Source of the DNA: Bog-375 sp049698695
GTDB taxonomy: Bacteria; Acidobacteriota; Terriglobia; Bryobacterales; Bryobacteraceae
NCBI GenBank assembly: GCA_049698695.1
Contig: JBAVYH010000034.1
Span: 62,001-126,000 of the forward strand
Length of the DNA: 64,000 bases
Direction: 5' to 3'
Shown: piece after piece, positions 16,725 through 25,028 of the stretch
Numbering within the stretch: the stretch's first letter is position 1
How the letters are laid out: every line of letters starts with the position of its first letter
Program-made: the position numbers and the translations under genes
The notes under the pieces: generated by a model
The model's database searches: none
What the model was told of the DNA's origin: nothing
Seen by the model: only the letters and a program-made list of their open reading frames with translations

Positions 16725-18509
16725 ATGAGCTGCCTCGCTGAAGAACCATTGTTCGATCGCCAACTATTTGAAATTGAACATGATCGCCTCGTCCGTGAGG
16801 AAATAGAGACCTTCCGTCGCAGGGCCCGGTCCTTCCTCGATGGCCAGATCACCGAAGACGAATTCCGCCCTTTCCGTCTGAAGCACGGCATCTATGGCCA
16901 GCGGCAGCCAGGCGTGCAAATGGTCCGCTGCAAGATCCCCAGCGGGATGCTGACCTCGGCGCAGGCCGACCAACTGGCGCGCGTCGCCGAAGAGTTCGGT
17001 GGCGGCAAGGGGCACCTGACCACGCGGCAGAACATCCAGTTTCATTTCGTCCCGCTCGACCGCGTGGCCGACCTGATGCACGTGCTGGCCGATGCCGGGC
17101 TGACCAACCGCGAGGCCTGCTACAACACGGTGCGCAACGTCACCACCTGCGCCTGGGCGGGGATCGCCCGCCATGAGGTTTTCGACGTGCGGCCCTACGC
17201 GCAGCGCCTGGCGTTTGCTTTGCTGCGCAAGGAGCTCACCACCAACCTGCCGCGTAAATTCAAAATCGCTTTCGATGGCTGCGCCGGCCGCGATTGCATT
17301 GCTGGCGCGATCAACGATATCGGCCTCCGCGCCGTGATCCGCGACGGCCGCCGCGGCTTCCGTATGCTGGTCGCCGGAGGCCTGGGGCCGCTGCCCACCG
17401 AAGCCCAACTGCTCGCCGAGTTCGTTCCCGAAGAGCGCCTGCTCAACCGGTGCGAAGCGGTGATTCGCGTCTTCAATCGTTATGGCAATCGCAACAACAA
17501 AAACAAAGCGCGGTTGAAATTTGTGCTGCGCGAGCGCGGCCTCGAGTGGCTGCGCGAGCAGGTGGAAAGGGAATACCAGCTCATCCTGACCGGCGGCGGC
17601 ATCGAGTGGCCGGAGATGGTGCCCGAAGGCTTCGGCGGCTACCAATCGCGCCCGCAACCCCTCGGCCAGGGCGCCTTGCTGCCGCTGGCGGGGCGCCACC
17701 AGACCGGCGACGCCGATTACGATGCCTGGCGCGCCACCAATGTTGCCGAACAGAAACAGACCGGTTATGCGGCTGTGACCGTGCGCGTGGAGCAGGGCAA
17801 TCTTCGCGCCGCACAGTTGCGCGGATTGGCGCGCATCGCCGCTGCCGCCGGCGACGGCACGCTGCGCGTGTTCATCGACCAGAACCTGCTGCTGCCGTTC
17901 ATTCCGCTGGCGCAGCTGCCGGAGGTGCATCGCGCGCTGGCCGCTGTCGGCTTGGCGGCGGCCCGTGCCCGCTATATAGATGATGTGGCGACTTGCCCCG
18001 GAGCTTACTCCTGCAACCTGGCGCTCACCAAGTCGATGAACCTTGGCGCCGCCCTCAGCCAGGCGTTGCGCCGCTATGACGATGCCCGCGTGCGCGGCCT
18101 TTCCGTCAAGGTGAGCGGCTGCCCCAATGCCTGCGGCCAGCATTGGGTGGCGGATTTCGGATTCTTCGGCAACGCGCGTAAGATCGAGGGCCGCGAGATT
18201 CCTTATTACCAGATGTTGCTCGGCGGCGGATACGACGAAAACGGCGTGATGCGCTTTGGACTGGCGGTACAGTCGATTCCGGCGCGCCTGGTGCCCGCCG
18301 CCGTGCTGCGTGTGCTCGATCACTTTCAGGCCAACCGGATCGAGGGCGAAGCCTTCCGCCAGTATGTGCTGCGCCACAAAATTGAAACCTTCCGCGAGCT
18401 GACTCGTGAGTTCGCCAAACCGGCCGACCTGTTCCCCGAAATCTACCAGGATTGGGGCGACGACCAGGCGTTTTCCTTGCAGTTGGGCCGCGGCGAGTGC
18501 GCCGCCTAG
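16725..18509 (+). CDS. Ferredoxin-type nitrite/sulfite reductase (siroheme, 4Fe-4S)
   Basis: A cytoplasmic assimilatory six-electron reductase for nitrite or sulfite. The 594-aa product has the duplicated ferrodoxin-like half domains, the arginine/lysine-rich siroheme region (LTTRQNIQFH, ACYNTVRNVTTC) and the cluster ligands C-x5-C (CPGAYSC) and C-x3-C (CPNAC), all intact. The GCPNACGQHW wording is shared by sulfite and nitrite reductases, so the substrate cannot be fixed from sequence alone. No nitrate or sulfate assimilation genes lie next to it. The start ATG at 16725 has a weak ribosome site. The AT-rich inverted repeat upstream suggests regulation. Confidence 0.92.
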   Translation: MSCLAEEPLFDRQLFEIEHDRLVREEIETFRRRARSFLDGQITEDEFRPFRLKHGIYGQRQPGVQMVRCKIPSGMLTSAQADQLARVAEEFGGGKGHLTTRQNIQFHFVPLDRVADLMHVLADAGLTNREACYNTVRNVTTCAWAGIARHEVFDVRPYAQRLAFALLRKELTTNLPRKFKIAFDGCAGRDCIAGAINDIGLRAVIRDGRRGFRMLVAGGLGPLPTEAQLLAEFVPEERLLNRCEAVIRVFNRYGNRNNKNKARLKFVLRERGLEWLREQVEREYQLILTGGGIEWPEMVPEGFGGYQSRPQPLGQGALLPLAGRHQTGDADYDAWRATNVAEQKQTGYAAVTVRVEQGNLRAAQLRGLARIAAAAGDGTLRVFIDQNLLLPFIPLAQLPEVHRALAAVGLAAARARYIDDVATCPGAYSCNLALTKSMNLGAALSQALRRYDDARVRGLSVKVSGCPNACGQHWVADFGFFGNARKIEGREIPYYQMLLGGGYDENGVMRFGLAVQSIPARLVPAAVLRVLDHFQANRIEGEAFRQYVLRHKIETFRELTREFAKPADLFPEIYQDWGDDQAFSLQLGRGECAA

Positions 18510-18515
18510 CCGCCC

Positions 18516-18570
18516 GTGGCGCACGCAGTCATGCGTGCAGGGTCGAGATTCGTCTCGACCTTCTCTCTTC
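18516..18570 (+). repeat. Dispersed double-hairpin element, family A copy 1
   Basis: Starts with GTGGC 7 nt after the reductase stop. Hairpin 1: GCACGCA (18521-18527), loop GTCA, TGCGTGC (18532-18538). Hairpin 2: GGTCGAGA (18541-18548), loop TTCG, TCTCGACC (18553-18560). A pyrimidine tract follows. The same layout with different stem sequences occurs at 21849 and 63443. Confidence 0.85.
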
Positions 18571-18631
18571 GCCGCGAAGCCCGGCGGCCGCAGGCCTGTC
18601 GCGCACCCATCCAGCATCTTCCCCCGCCTCG

Positions 18632-18670
18632 CTTAATCCCGAATTCACGCCCGCTTAATGGCCCTGTAAC
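18632..18670 (+). promoter_or_regulatory. Four hexamers at 11-bp period, candidate Pho-box-like operator
   Basis: CTTAAT (18632), ATTCAC (18643), CTTAAT (18654) and TGTAAC (18665) recur at exact 11-bp spacing. OmpR/PhoB-family regulators bind tandem direct repeats with this helical-turn period, and TTAAC/TTCAC-type cores are known in Pho-box variants. The array ends 40 bp before the start codon of a PhoB-like regulator, so autoregulation is likely. The transcription start is not obvious. Confidence 0.6.
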
Positions 18671-18678
18671 ATCGCCGC

Positions 18679-18701
18679 TGGTACCGTTAGATCAGGTACC
18701 A
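18679..18701. repeat. Paired GGTACC sites before the response regulator
   Basis: TGGTACC (18679-18685) and GGTACCA (18695-18701) form a perfect 7-bp inverted repeat with a 9-bp gap, ending 9 nt before the ATG at 18711. As RNA it would form a hairpin over the ribosome-binding region, so it may control translation; alternatively it is a second operator. Confidence 0.5.
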
Positions 18702-18710
18702 AGGGCACCT

Positions 18711-19409
18711 ATGAAGAAGATCCTGCTTATCGAAGACGACGTCGATCTGTTTTCGCTCCTCAAGTACAACCTCGAAAAGGAGGGGTTTTCACTGTCCGGT
18801 CTGCAAACCGGTAAAGGGGCAATCGAGCTTTGCCGCCAGGTTCGGCCGGACCTCATCCTGCTCGACATCATGCTGCCGGATTCCGACGGCCTCGACATCT
18901 GCAAGGGCATCCGGCGCGATCCCGACCTGGCCGGCGTCCCTGTCATCTTCCTGACCGCCCGTGCTTCGGAGACCGACCGCATCGTGGGCCTTGAATTGGG
19001 CGCCAACGATTACGTGGTCAAGCCATTTTTCGTGCGCGAGCTGATCGCGCGCATCAAGCTCCAGTTCCGCAACCAGGCCTCGCCGCCGCGCATCCTGGAG
19101 GCGGACGGCCTGGAGCTCGACACCAGCAGCCGCCAGGTGCGGTTGAACGGCAACCCCCTGGCACTCACGGCCACCGAGTTCCGCCTGCTGGAATTCCTGA
19201 TGAGCCGTCCCGGCGTGGTCTTCAGCCGCGAGCAATTGCTCAATTCGGTCTGGGGCCAGGACCGCGCCATCACCGATCGCGCGGTGGATGTCTACGTGCT
19301 CCGGTTGCGCCAGAAAATCGAACAGGACCCGGCCGAGCCCACCCTGATCCATTCCGTTCGCGGCTTCGGCTACACCTTCGAGCCGCGCCGCGCCTTGGCC
19401 GGCGCGTAG
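18711..19409 (+). CDS. OmpR/PhoB-family response regulator, orphan
   Basis: A 232-aa two-component transcription regulator. The receiver domain (1-120) has the acidic pair EDD near residue 8, the phosphoacceptor in LLDIMLPD and the conserved lysine in VVKPF, all intact. The C-terminal winged helix (LTATEFRLLEFLMSRPG, then DVYVLRLRQKIE and VRGFGYTF) is of PhoB type. The ATG at 18711 is chosen because the longer upstream reading lies in repeat element A and the operator region. No sensor kinase gene is adjacent: upstream is the reductase and downstream, convergent, is cstA. It probably works with a kinase encoded elsewhere. Confidence 0.92.
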   Translation: MKKILLIEDDVDLFSLLKYNLEKEGFSLSGLQTGKGAIELCRQVRPDLILLDIMLPDSDGLDICKGIRRDPDLAGVPVIFLTARASETDRIVGLELGANDYVVKPFFVRELIARIKLQFRNQASPPRILEADGLELDTSSRQVRLNGNPLALTATEFRLLEFLMSRPGVVFSREQLLNSVWGQDRAITDRAVDVYVLRLRQKIEQDPAEPTLIHSVRGFGYTFEPRRALAGA

Positions 19410-19417
19410 GCTCGCGA

Positions 19418-21274
19418 TCAACAACAGCCCATCTTGATTTCGCCGGCGTCGTTGACCGGCTCGCCGAAAGCCTCCTCGGGTGCCGGGGCGCCCTGCAAAA
19501 CCGCGATCCAGCGGCGCGTAGCATCGAACACAACCAGCACCACCCCCACGATGAAAATCGCCATCAGCGTTGAGTCCAGGTAGCCGGTGATCATCGGCTG
19601 GCCCGTCTGCGAAGTCAGCGGCCAGAAAATATCCTTGATCGAAAGCACCCCGGCGGTGATCGTAGTCGCGCCAACAAAGCACATGGGGATGCCCGCAATC
19701 CACGCGTACCGCGCCTTCCCCATGTTGATGAGGAAGGTCGTCGCCACCGCCAGCGCGATGGTGGCCAGCAACTGATTGCCGGTGCCGAACAGCGGCCAGA
19801 TGGTGGAGATGTTGCCGGTGTAAATCAGATACCCCCACCCCAAAACGACGAAGAAGGTGGTGATGAGGTTGCCCGGCAGCCAGGCGGTATTGCCGAACCG
19901 GGGGCTGGCTTTGCCGAGCAGTTCCTGCAAGACGTAGCGCGCCACCCGCGTGCCAGCATCGATGGTGGTGAGGATGAAGAGCGCCTCGAACATGATCGCG
20001 TAGTGGTACCAATAACCGATCAAGCGGTCCATGCCGGGAAGGCCGCGGAAGATCTGCGCCATGCCCACGGCGAGAGAAACCGCGCCGCCGGTGCGTCCAG
20101 CGAGATTCTCGCCCACGCCGCGCGAAATGGCCTCCAGGTTCACTGTATGCAGGCCCAGCTTGGCGAAGACACCGGGTGCGCTGTTGATGGCGAAGTAATC
20201 GCCGGGGTGCATCGAAGTCGCCGCGATCAGCGCCAGTATGCCGACCACGGATTCACACGCCATCGCGCCGTAGCCGATAAAACGTGCGTCGCTTTCCCGC
20301 TCGATCATTTTGGGCGTGGTGCCCGACGCCACCAGCGAGTGGAAACCCGAGATGGCGCCGCAGGCGATGGTGACGAACAGGAACGGGAACACCTTGCCCT
20401 TGATGATCGGGCCGCCGCCTGAAACAAACTGCGTGACCGCGGGAAAGCGTATGTCCGGGTGGACGATGAAGACGCCGATCACCAGGATGGCAATCGTCCC
20501 CAGCTTCAGGTAGGTGGCCAGGTAGTCGCGCGGCGCCAGCAGCAGCCACACCGGCAGCACCGAGCTGATGAAACCATAGGCCGCCATCAGCAACGTGATC
20601 TGGTGCGGCGCGAAGGTGAGCGCACCCGCGGCGGAGCTAACGGCGAACCAGTGGCCGCCGATTACCGCCGCGATCAGCAGCACCACCCCAAACGCGCTCG
20701 GCCCGGCCAGGCTGATTTTGCCGGCCTGGCTCTTGAACATCCACACGCCCATGACGAGCGCGATGGGGATGATGCATCCGATAGTGAACACGCCCCACGG
20801 GCTGTTGGCCAGAGCGTTGACCACCACGATGCCCAGCCCCGCCAGCGTGACCAGCAGAATGAACAGCACCGCCACCATCGTCACCAGTCCCGCGAACGGG
20901 CTGATTTCACTGCGGGCGATGGCCGCCAGCGACCGCCCGCGGTGCCGCATGGACGCCACCAGCACGGTGAAGTCCTGCACGCAGCCGGCCAGCACCGCGC
21001 CAATCAGCAGCCACAGGAACCCGGGGAGAAAACCGAATTGCGCCGCCAGCGTGGGACCTACCAGCGGACCGGCGCCGGCGATGGCGGCGAAATGGTGCCC
21101 GAACAGCACCCACTTGGGCGACGCCACGTAGTTGTGGCCGTCGCCAAAGCGGTTCGCCGGTGTGATCCGCCGGTCATCCAGGGCCAGCACCTTGGCGGCG
21201 ATGAAGGCGGAATAGTAGCGGTAAGCCAAGGCGAAAACGCAAAGCGCCCCCAGCAATATCGGAAAGGTGTTCAC
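19418..21274 (-). CDS. cstA: Carbon starvation protein CstA family transporter
   Basis: A 618-aa polytopic inner-membrane transporter; characterised CstA-family members take up pyruvate or peptides during carbon starvation. Family sequences include the N-terminal ANRFGDGHNYVASPKWVLFG region, GAGPLVGPTLAAQFG, and FHSLVASGTTPKMI, with about 16 hydrophobic segments. I choose GTG at 21274 because GGGAG lies 5 nt before it; an in-frame GTG 12 nt further upstream has no such site. It ends in MGCC, a short Cys pair seen at the C-terminus of some relatives. Transcribed towards the response regulator, with 8 bp between the two stops. Confidence 0.93.
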   Translation of the reverse strand: MNTFPILLGALCVFALAYRYYSAFIAAKVLALDDRRITPANRFGDGHNYVASPKWVLFGHHFAAIAGAGPLVGPTLAAQFGFLPGFLWLLIGAVLAGCVQDFTVLVASMRHRGRSLAAIARSEISPFAGLVTMVAVLFILLVTLAGLGIVVVNALANSPWGVFTIGCIIPIALVMGVWMFKSQAGKISLAGPSAFGVVLLIAAVIGGHWFAVSSAAGALTFAPHQITLLMAAYGFISSVLPVWLLLAPRDYLATYLKLGTIAILVIGVFIVHPDIRFPAVTQFVSGGGPIIKGKVFPFLFVTIACGAISGFHSLVASGTTPKMIERESDARFIGYGAMACESVVGILALIAATSMHPGDYFAINSAPGVFAKLGLHTVNLEAISRGVGENLAGRTGGAVSLAVGMAQIFRGLPGMDRLIGYWYHYAIMFEALFILTTIDAGTRVARYVLQELLGKASPRFGNTAWLPGNLITTFFVVLGWGYLIYTGNISTIWPLFGTGNQLLATIALAVATTFLINMGKARYAWIAGIPMCFVGATTITAGVLSIKDIFWPLTSQTGQPMITGYLDSTLMAIFIVGVVLVVFDATRRWIAVLQGAPAPEEAFGEPVNDAGEIKMGCC

Positions 21275-21376
21275 TGACGCTCCCACATCCAGCGAGACAG
21301 CCTAGGATATCGCACGGCGCGATTGACGCTGGACTAATTCAGCATGCGATAATCCATTTTTCGGTCGCGCAAAATC

Positions 21377-21838
21377 ATGAAGCATCAGCATGCAGCTCTC
21401 GCCGGCTTTCCGGTCGTCATGACGCTCCCCGTGCTTTGGGGCGATCAGGACCCTTTCGGGCACGTGAACAACCTCGTCTACCTGCGCTGGTGCGAGACCG
21501 CGCGGGTGGAATACATGGTGCGCGCGGGAATGTGGGTGCCGCTCCCGCCGCAAGGGGTGGGCCCGATTCTGGCCAGCATCCAGTGCGACTACAAGCTGCC
21601 GCTCAATTACCCGGACACCGTTCACGTCGGCGCGCGCGTAACTCGCATCGGTAACAGCAGCATGCGCATGGAGCACCTCATTATCAGCCACAAGCGGGAC
21701 GAGCTCGCGGCGCTGGTAGATTCCACCCTCGTCATGCTCGATTACTCGAGCGGCCGCTCGTCGCCGGTATCGGCCGCGATCCGCGCCAAGATCGCCGAGA
21801 TCGAGGGCCGCGAGTTCGCCGCCCCCGCCCCGCGCTGA
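21377..21838 (+). CDS. Hotdog-fold acyl-CoA thioesterase (4HBT family)
   Basis: A 153-aa cytoplasmic enzyme that would hydrolyse an acyl-CoA or acyl-ACP thioester. The motif WGDQDPFGHVNNLVYLRW (residues 21-38) matches the catalytic Asp and helix start of the 4-hydroxybenzoyl-CoA thioesterase/YbgC group. The rest follows the five-strand hotdog pattern (SIQCDYKLPLNYPDTV, GARVTRIGNSSMRME). It lies alone between divergent cstA and a STAS gene; repeat element A copy 2 starts 10 nt after the stop. The substrate cannot be predicted. Confidence 0.85.
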   Translation: MKHQHAALAGFPVVMTLPVLWGDQDPFGHVNNLVYLRWCETARVEYMVRAGMWVPLPPQGVGPILASIQCDYKLPLNYPDTVHVGARVTRIGNSSMRMEHLIISHKRDELAALVDSTLVMLDYSSGRSSPVSAAIRAKIAEIEGREFAAPAPR

Positions 21839-21848
21839 GCTTGAGCCC

Positions 21849-21900
21849 GTGGCGCAGACTGTCAAGTCTGATGAGCCGAGAGTCGTCTCGGCTTTTCCGG
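21849..21900 (+). repeat. Dispersed double-hairpin element, family A copy 2
   Basis: Same start GTGGCGCAG as the other copies. Hairpin 1: CAGACT (21855-21860), loop GTCA, AGTCTG (21865-21870). Hairpin 2: AGCCGAGA (21874-21881), loop GTCG, TCTCGGCT (21886-21893), then CTTTTCCGG-like sequence. The stems differ from copy 1 by paired changes. Confidence 0.85.
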
Positions 21901-21957
21901 AAACGACCGGATGTGCGCTTCTCGTCCGGCCCCGCGCCCTGATAGACTGGTCGCTCG

Positions 21958-22293
21958 ATGGAGATTTCGCAAGAGACGATTGCGCCCGGCAAGGCGGTGA
22001 TCCGCCTCCAGGGTAAAGTCATGATCAGTGAAGCGCCCGACCGCATCGGTGCCGCGGTGGAAGAGTTGGTGCGGACCGGCACGCACACCGTCATCATCGA
22101 CTTGAGCGGCGTCACCGCGCTCGACTCAACCGGCATCGGTTACCTGATCGCCGGTTACAACCGCATCATGGCCGCCGGCGGCGCCATGCGCATGGCCGGC
22201 GCCACCGGCCACATCCTGCAAAACTTCCGTGTCAACCAATTGGACCGCGTCTTCGCCTTCTATCCCAGCGTGGAAGAAGCGGCCAAGGATTAG
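21958..22293 (+). CDS. STAS-domain anti-sigma factor antagonist
   Basis: A 111-aa single-domain protein of the SpoIIAA/RsbV type, which binds an anti-sigma kinase when dephosphorylated and frees a sigma factor. The key motif DLSGVTALDSTGIGYL (residues 51-66) contains the phosphorylatable serine in DST. No anti-sigma kinase, phosphatase or sigma factor gene is adjacent, so its partner is encoded elsewhere. It sits between repeat A2 and a family C repeat and is probably monocistronic. Confidence 0.9.
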   Translation: MEISQETIAPGKAVIRLQGKVMISEAPDRIGAAVEELVRTGTHTVIIDLSGVTALDSTGIGYLIAGYNRIMAAGGAMRMAGATGHILQNFRVNQLDRVFAFYPSVEEAAKD

Positions 22294-22321
22294 GCAAAGG
22301 AAGTCACCAGTCCACTCGCCG

Positions 22322-22347
22322 GAACCGCGCCCTAACGGTCGCGGTTC
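22322..22347. repeat. Family C hairpin after the STAS gene
   Basis: GAACCGCG (22322-22329) and CGCGGTTC (22340-22347) pair around CCCTAACGGT. The CCCTAACGGTCGCGG wording matches the longer family C element at 26559. Confidence 0.7.
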
Positions 22348-22468
22348 GGCAACAATTGTCACAGGTGCTTTTCGCAACCCTTTGCTGCCGACGTTACACC
22401 GATTTGACGCGGATTTGACAACTCAAAATCGCCGTCCTGCCATCATCGGGTGGGAGGATTTTTGAGTT

Positions 22469-23539
22469 ATGCAGAACGCTATCCGTCAGTTATGGCTCGG
22501 TGTGGTTTGCTCGGCCACTTTGCTGGCGCAGAATACGCCGCCCGGGACTCGCGTGATTGCTTCCACCGTGCCGTCGAACGGTGACGTGAACCCTTACGGC
22601 GTAGCCATCGTGCCCGAGACCGTTGGCGATCTTACCGCCGGAAACATCCTGGTTAGTAACTTCAATAACAGTTCCAACCTGCAAGGAACCGGCACCACCA
22701 TAGTCCAGATAACGCCCCGCGGCAGCCAGTCGCTGTTTGCCCAGATCGACGCGGCGGCGCTTCCCGGCGCCTGCCCTGGCGGCATCGGACTCACCACCGC
22801 GCTGGCCGTACTGCGCGGCGGCTGGGTGGTGGTGGGAAGTCTGCCGACAACCGATGGAACCTCCGCCACGGCGCAAGCCGGTTGCCTGCTGGTGCTGGAC
22901 GCCAAGGGCAGCGTCGCCGAGACGATAGCTAACTCGTCCATCAACGGGCCATGGGATATGACCGCGGTCCAGCAGGGCGACGATGCGATCCTGTTCGTCA
23001 CCAACGTTCTCAACGGCACGGTAGCCGCCGGCGGCAGCGTGGTGGATGAAGGAACGGTGGTTCGCATCACGCTGGAGATGCATTCGGCCGCGGCGCCTAC
23101 GGTGGAATCGATCGCAACCATCGGCAGCGGCTTTGCGGAACGCACCGATCCCGCCGCCTTGGTGATTGGTCCGACCGGCCTCGGCCTGTCGCACGATGGA
23201 ACCCTCTACGTGGCCGACAGCCTGAACAACCGGATCGCGGCCATACCCGACGCGCTGAGGACCCAGAACTCGGCCGGCACGGGCAAGACCGTCAAGGAGG
23301 GTCATATCCTGAATGATCCGCTGGGGCTTGCCGTCGGCATCTTTGGCGACATCCTGACCGTCAACGGCAATAACGGATTTCTGGTCATCACCACTCCCAG
23401 GGGCGATTCGCTTGGCGCAGCCGTGCTCGATTCGAGCGGCACTCCGCCCGGCGCCGGCGCCCTATTCGGTTTGGCCGTCGGCGACCGCGGCCTCTATTAC
23501 GTCGACGACGCCACCAACACGCTCAACATTTTCCTGTAG
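22469..23539 (+). CDS. Exported beta-propeller-like protein of unknown function
   Basis: A 356-aa predicted secreted protein. A signal peptide (LWLGVVCSATLLAQ) is followed by repeated strand-rich units such as PYGVAIVP, GNILVSNFNN, ILFVTNVLNG, GLSHDGTLYVADSLNNRIAAI and GLAVGDRGLYYVDDATNTL. The last ones are NHL/SMP-30-like blade signatures, so a six- or seven-bladed propeller is likely. The ATG at 22469 follows GGGAGG at rather long spacing (11 nt). A TTGACA at 22415-22420 lies upstream but no clear -10 box matches it. The ligand and location beyond the inner membrane are unknown. Confidence 0.75.
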   Translation: MQNAIRQLWLGVVCSATLLAQNTPPGTRVIASTVPSNGDVNPYGVAIVPETVGDLTAGNILVSNFNNSSNLQGTGTTIVQITPRGSQSLFAQIDAAALPGACPGGIGLTTALAVLRGGWVVVGSLPTTDGTSATAQAGCLLVLDAKGSVAETIANSSINGPWDMTAVQQGDDAILFVTNVLNGTVAAGGSVVDEGTVVRITLEMHSAAAPTVESIATIGSGFAERTDPAALVIGPTGLGLSHDGTLYVADSLNNRIAAIPDALRTQNSAGTGKTVKEGHILNDPLGLAVGIFGDILTVNGNNGFLVITTPRGDSLGAAVLDSSGTPPGAGALFGLAVGDRGLYYVDDATNTLNIFL

Positions 23540-23569
23540 CGGCCGGCGTCTGGCCGGTGTTCACCGTAG

Positions 23570-23589
23570 GGGCCGGGCATGCCCGGCCC
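23570..23589. repeat. Family E 20-bp perfect palindrome
   Basis: GGGCCGGGCATGCCCGGCCC is fully self-complementary and preceded by GTAG, 30 nt after the propeller gene. The same element, with two loop bases changed, lies on the opposite strand at 25029-25048. Confidence 0.75.
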
Positions 23590-23618
23590 GCCGGCGTTTC
23601 CCGATTCCGTTCAAGTCA

Positions 23619-23713
23619 GAGGTAGGACAGACGATCGTTCTTTGTCGTCTGTCAAGGCGCCGCACTTCAGGGCGGCCTGACAGACCACTAAAAGCGATGG
23701 TCTGTCCTACCTC
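23619..23713. repeat. 95-bp nested inverted repeat (family D)
   Basis: Outer arms GAGGTAGGACAGAC (23619-23632) and GTCTGTCCTACCTC (23700-23713) are a perfect 14-bp inverted repeat. Inside, GTCTGTCAAGGC (23647-23658) and GGCCTGACAGAC (23674-23685) form a second, nearly perfect one, and GTCTGTC recurs in both. The right outer arm overlaps the stop codon of the antitoxin-like gene. The size and architecture suit a BIME-like or MITE-like element. Confidence 0.8.
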
Positions 23714-23960
23714 ACTTCGGAAACCGCGGAGGACGGCGGACAGCCTGGCGCGGCGGAAGCGTGAGTTCCACGCCGCCAAGAGGCTCGATATGCCGCCGGA
23801 TCGATTCAGCGAGATTGAGCCGGCCAGCGCGTTGCGCGCTCAGTCCGGTTTTCAGGATTTCACGCGCCTCCTCTTCCATGGACGTGCCGTGCCCGGCCGC
23901 TCGCAGCCGCAGTTCTGACTTAATCCCGTCGTCGAGCCGCCGTATTGTGATGCTCGCCAT
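23712..23960 (-). CDS. FitA/VapB-like ribbon-helix-helix antitoxin, orphan
   Basis: An 82-aa protein whose N-terminus (ASITIRRLDDGIKSELRLRA) is a ribbon-helix-helix DNA-binding motif, followed by GTSMEEEAREILKTGL as in FitA-type antitoxins of VapBC systems. Such proteins bind DNA as dimers and neutralise a PIN-domain RNase. No PIN-domain gene follows: downstream of the stop is the nested inverted repeat, and upstream is a divergent ORFan. The toxin has therefore been lost, or the protein acts alone or in trans. The C-terminal Arg/Pro-rich tail is partly encoded next to the repeat, so the last residues may be a late extension. Confidence 0.75.
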   Translation of the reverse strand: MASITIRRLDDGIKSELRLRAAGHGTSMEEEAREILKTGLSAQRAGRLNLAESIRRHIEPLGGVELTLPPRQAVRRPPRFPK

Positions 23961-24088
23961 GGATCAATGATCTCATTGCAATCACCGCAGCGACCGGTCG
24001 CTGGCGCTTTCTGGAATCTCGAGGCTGCAAGGCTCCAGAGGTCGGCCGACTTCCCACTCCGACTTTCGTAGCGTGGTAGGCTTTGGGC

Positions 24089-24994
24089 ATGCGGCCCCCA
24101 GCCAGGACGAGCGCTGCCGGTGCTACAGGGTCCTTGTTCTTGGGGCTCAACGCCTTCCAGAGCGTTGTCCGCATTCTTGATTACATTTCCCATGGCCAAG
24201 CCGTGGTGCGCGCCTACCCTTCCGTAGTCTCGGTTCTCATGAATCCAGTCATGGGCCTTGGCACGCTGGCCGCTGGGCTTCTCTTTCTTTATCAAGTCGT
24301 CAAGAGGGAAGATACTACCCGTGGCGTCTCAGGGCCAGGCGGGAAGTGGTTCAAGGTTTCAGGATACGTCATTGGTGCGGCAACAATACTCGCGGTCCCG
24401 GCATGGTACCTGTTTATTCGCACGCCGATTGCCCCAGAGTTTCAAAGGATTTATGAAACCAGGGCAAAGGCCCTGGGACAACCAGTTAGATCGCCAGAGA
24501 GGAGTTCAAAGTGTTACCAAGGCGTCTTCGATCACGCCACCGTCGTCTTCTGGGATGAATTGATGATGCTATACGTCCTGCCCACCGATAGTCCGGATGC
24601 GCGCTGGAGGGCTTATCACGAGTCTGACTATGAAACGGGCCCTGAGTGGTTTAACAACGATGAGGCGGTAATCAAGCGATTGAAGTTACCGCCCGGGTGC
24701 GATCCTCCCGTCGCAGGGATGGCAAGCCGTTGGGATAGAGACCCGCAGGAATGGAGTTGGGTTGGGTGCCGAAGATGGCATTACATATACTATCCTTCAG
24801 CTATTACGTTCCAGCGTTTCGAGCACGGATTGCTTATCGGTCCGCTTCACACCGACAAGCGAACGGAATTCGGGGAGGTGCTTGGCATCATGGACTCGGG
24901 TGGTTGGTTTACAGAAAGGGTAGTGGCCAAAGCCGCGCATTCCGTACGCGCCACTCCAAGTACTGCCGGGCCAAAACCTCCGTCCGGACGATAG
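24089..24994 (+). CDS. ORFan membrane protein with two transmembrane helices
   Basis: A 301-aa protein I do not recognise. There are two clear membrane segments, VMGLGTLAAGLLFLYQVV and GYVIGAATILAVPAWYLFI, within the first 120 residues. They are followed by a soluble region rich in Trp, Tyr and acidic residues (FWDELMMLY, DPQEWSWVGCRRWHYIYY) with four cysteines. The start is ATG at 24089, although a TTG 6 nt upstream is in frame. Base composition looks visibly less GC-rich than the neighbours, and it sits between repeats D/E and an orphan antitoxin, so horizontal acquisition is plausible. Function unknown. Confidence 0.6.
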   Translation: MRPPARTSAAGATGSLFLGLNAFQSVVRILDYISHGQAVVRAYPSVVSVLMNPVMGLGTLAAGLLFLYQVVKREDTTRGVSGPGGKWFKVSGYVIGAATILAVPAWYLFIRTPIAPEFQRIYETRAKALGQPVRSPERSSKCYQGVFDHATVVFWDELMMLYVLPTDSPDARWRAYHESDYETGPEWFNNDEAVIKRLKLPPGCDPPVAGMASRWDRDPQEWSWVGCRRWHYIYYPSAITFQRFEHGLLIGPLHTDKRTEFGEVLGIMDSGGWFTERVVAKAAHSVRATPSTAGPKPPSGR

Positions 24995-25028
24995 TTCTTA
25001 CCCCTCTTGAGATAGAAGCTGCCAGCGT

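Noticed and set aside
16764..18617. 617-codon minus-strand frame opposite the reductase
   Set aside because: Shadow frame; the plus strand carries the siroheme and cluster motifs.
23712..23960. Complete VapBC/FitAB toxin-antitoxin module
   Set aside because: No PIN-domain toxin frame exists on either side; only the antitoxin-like gene is present.
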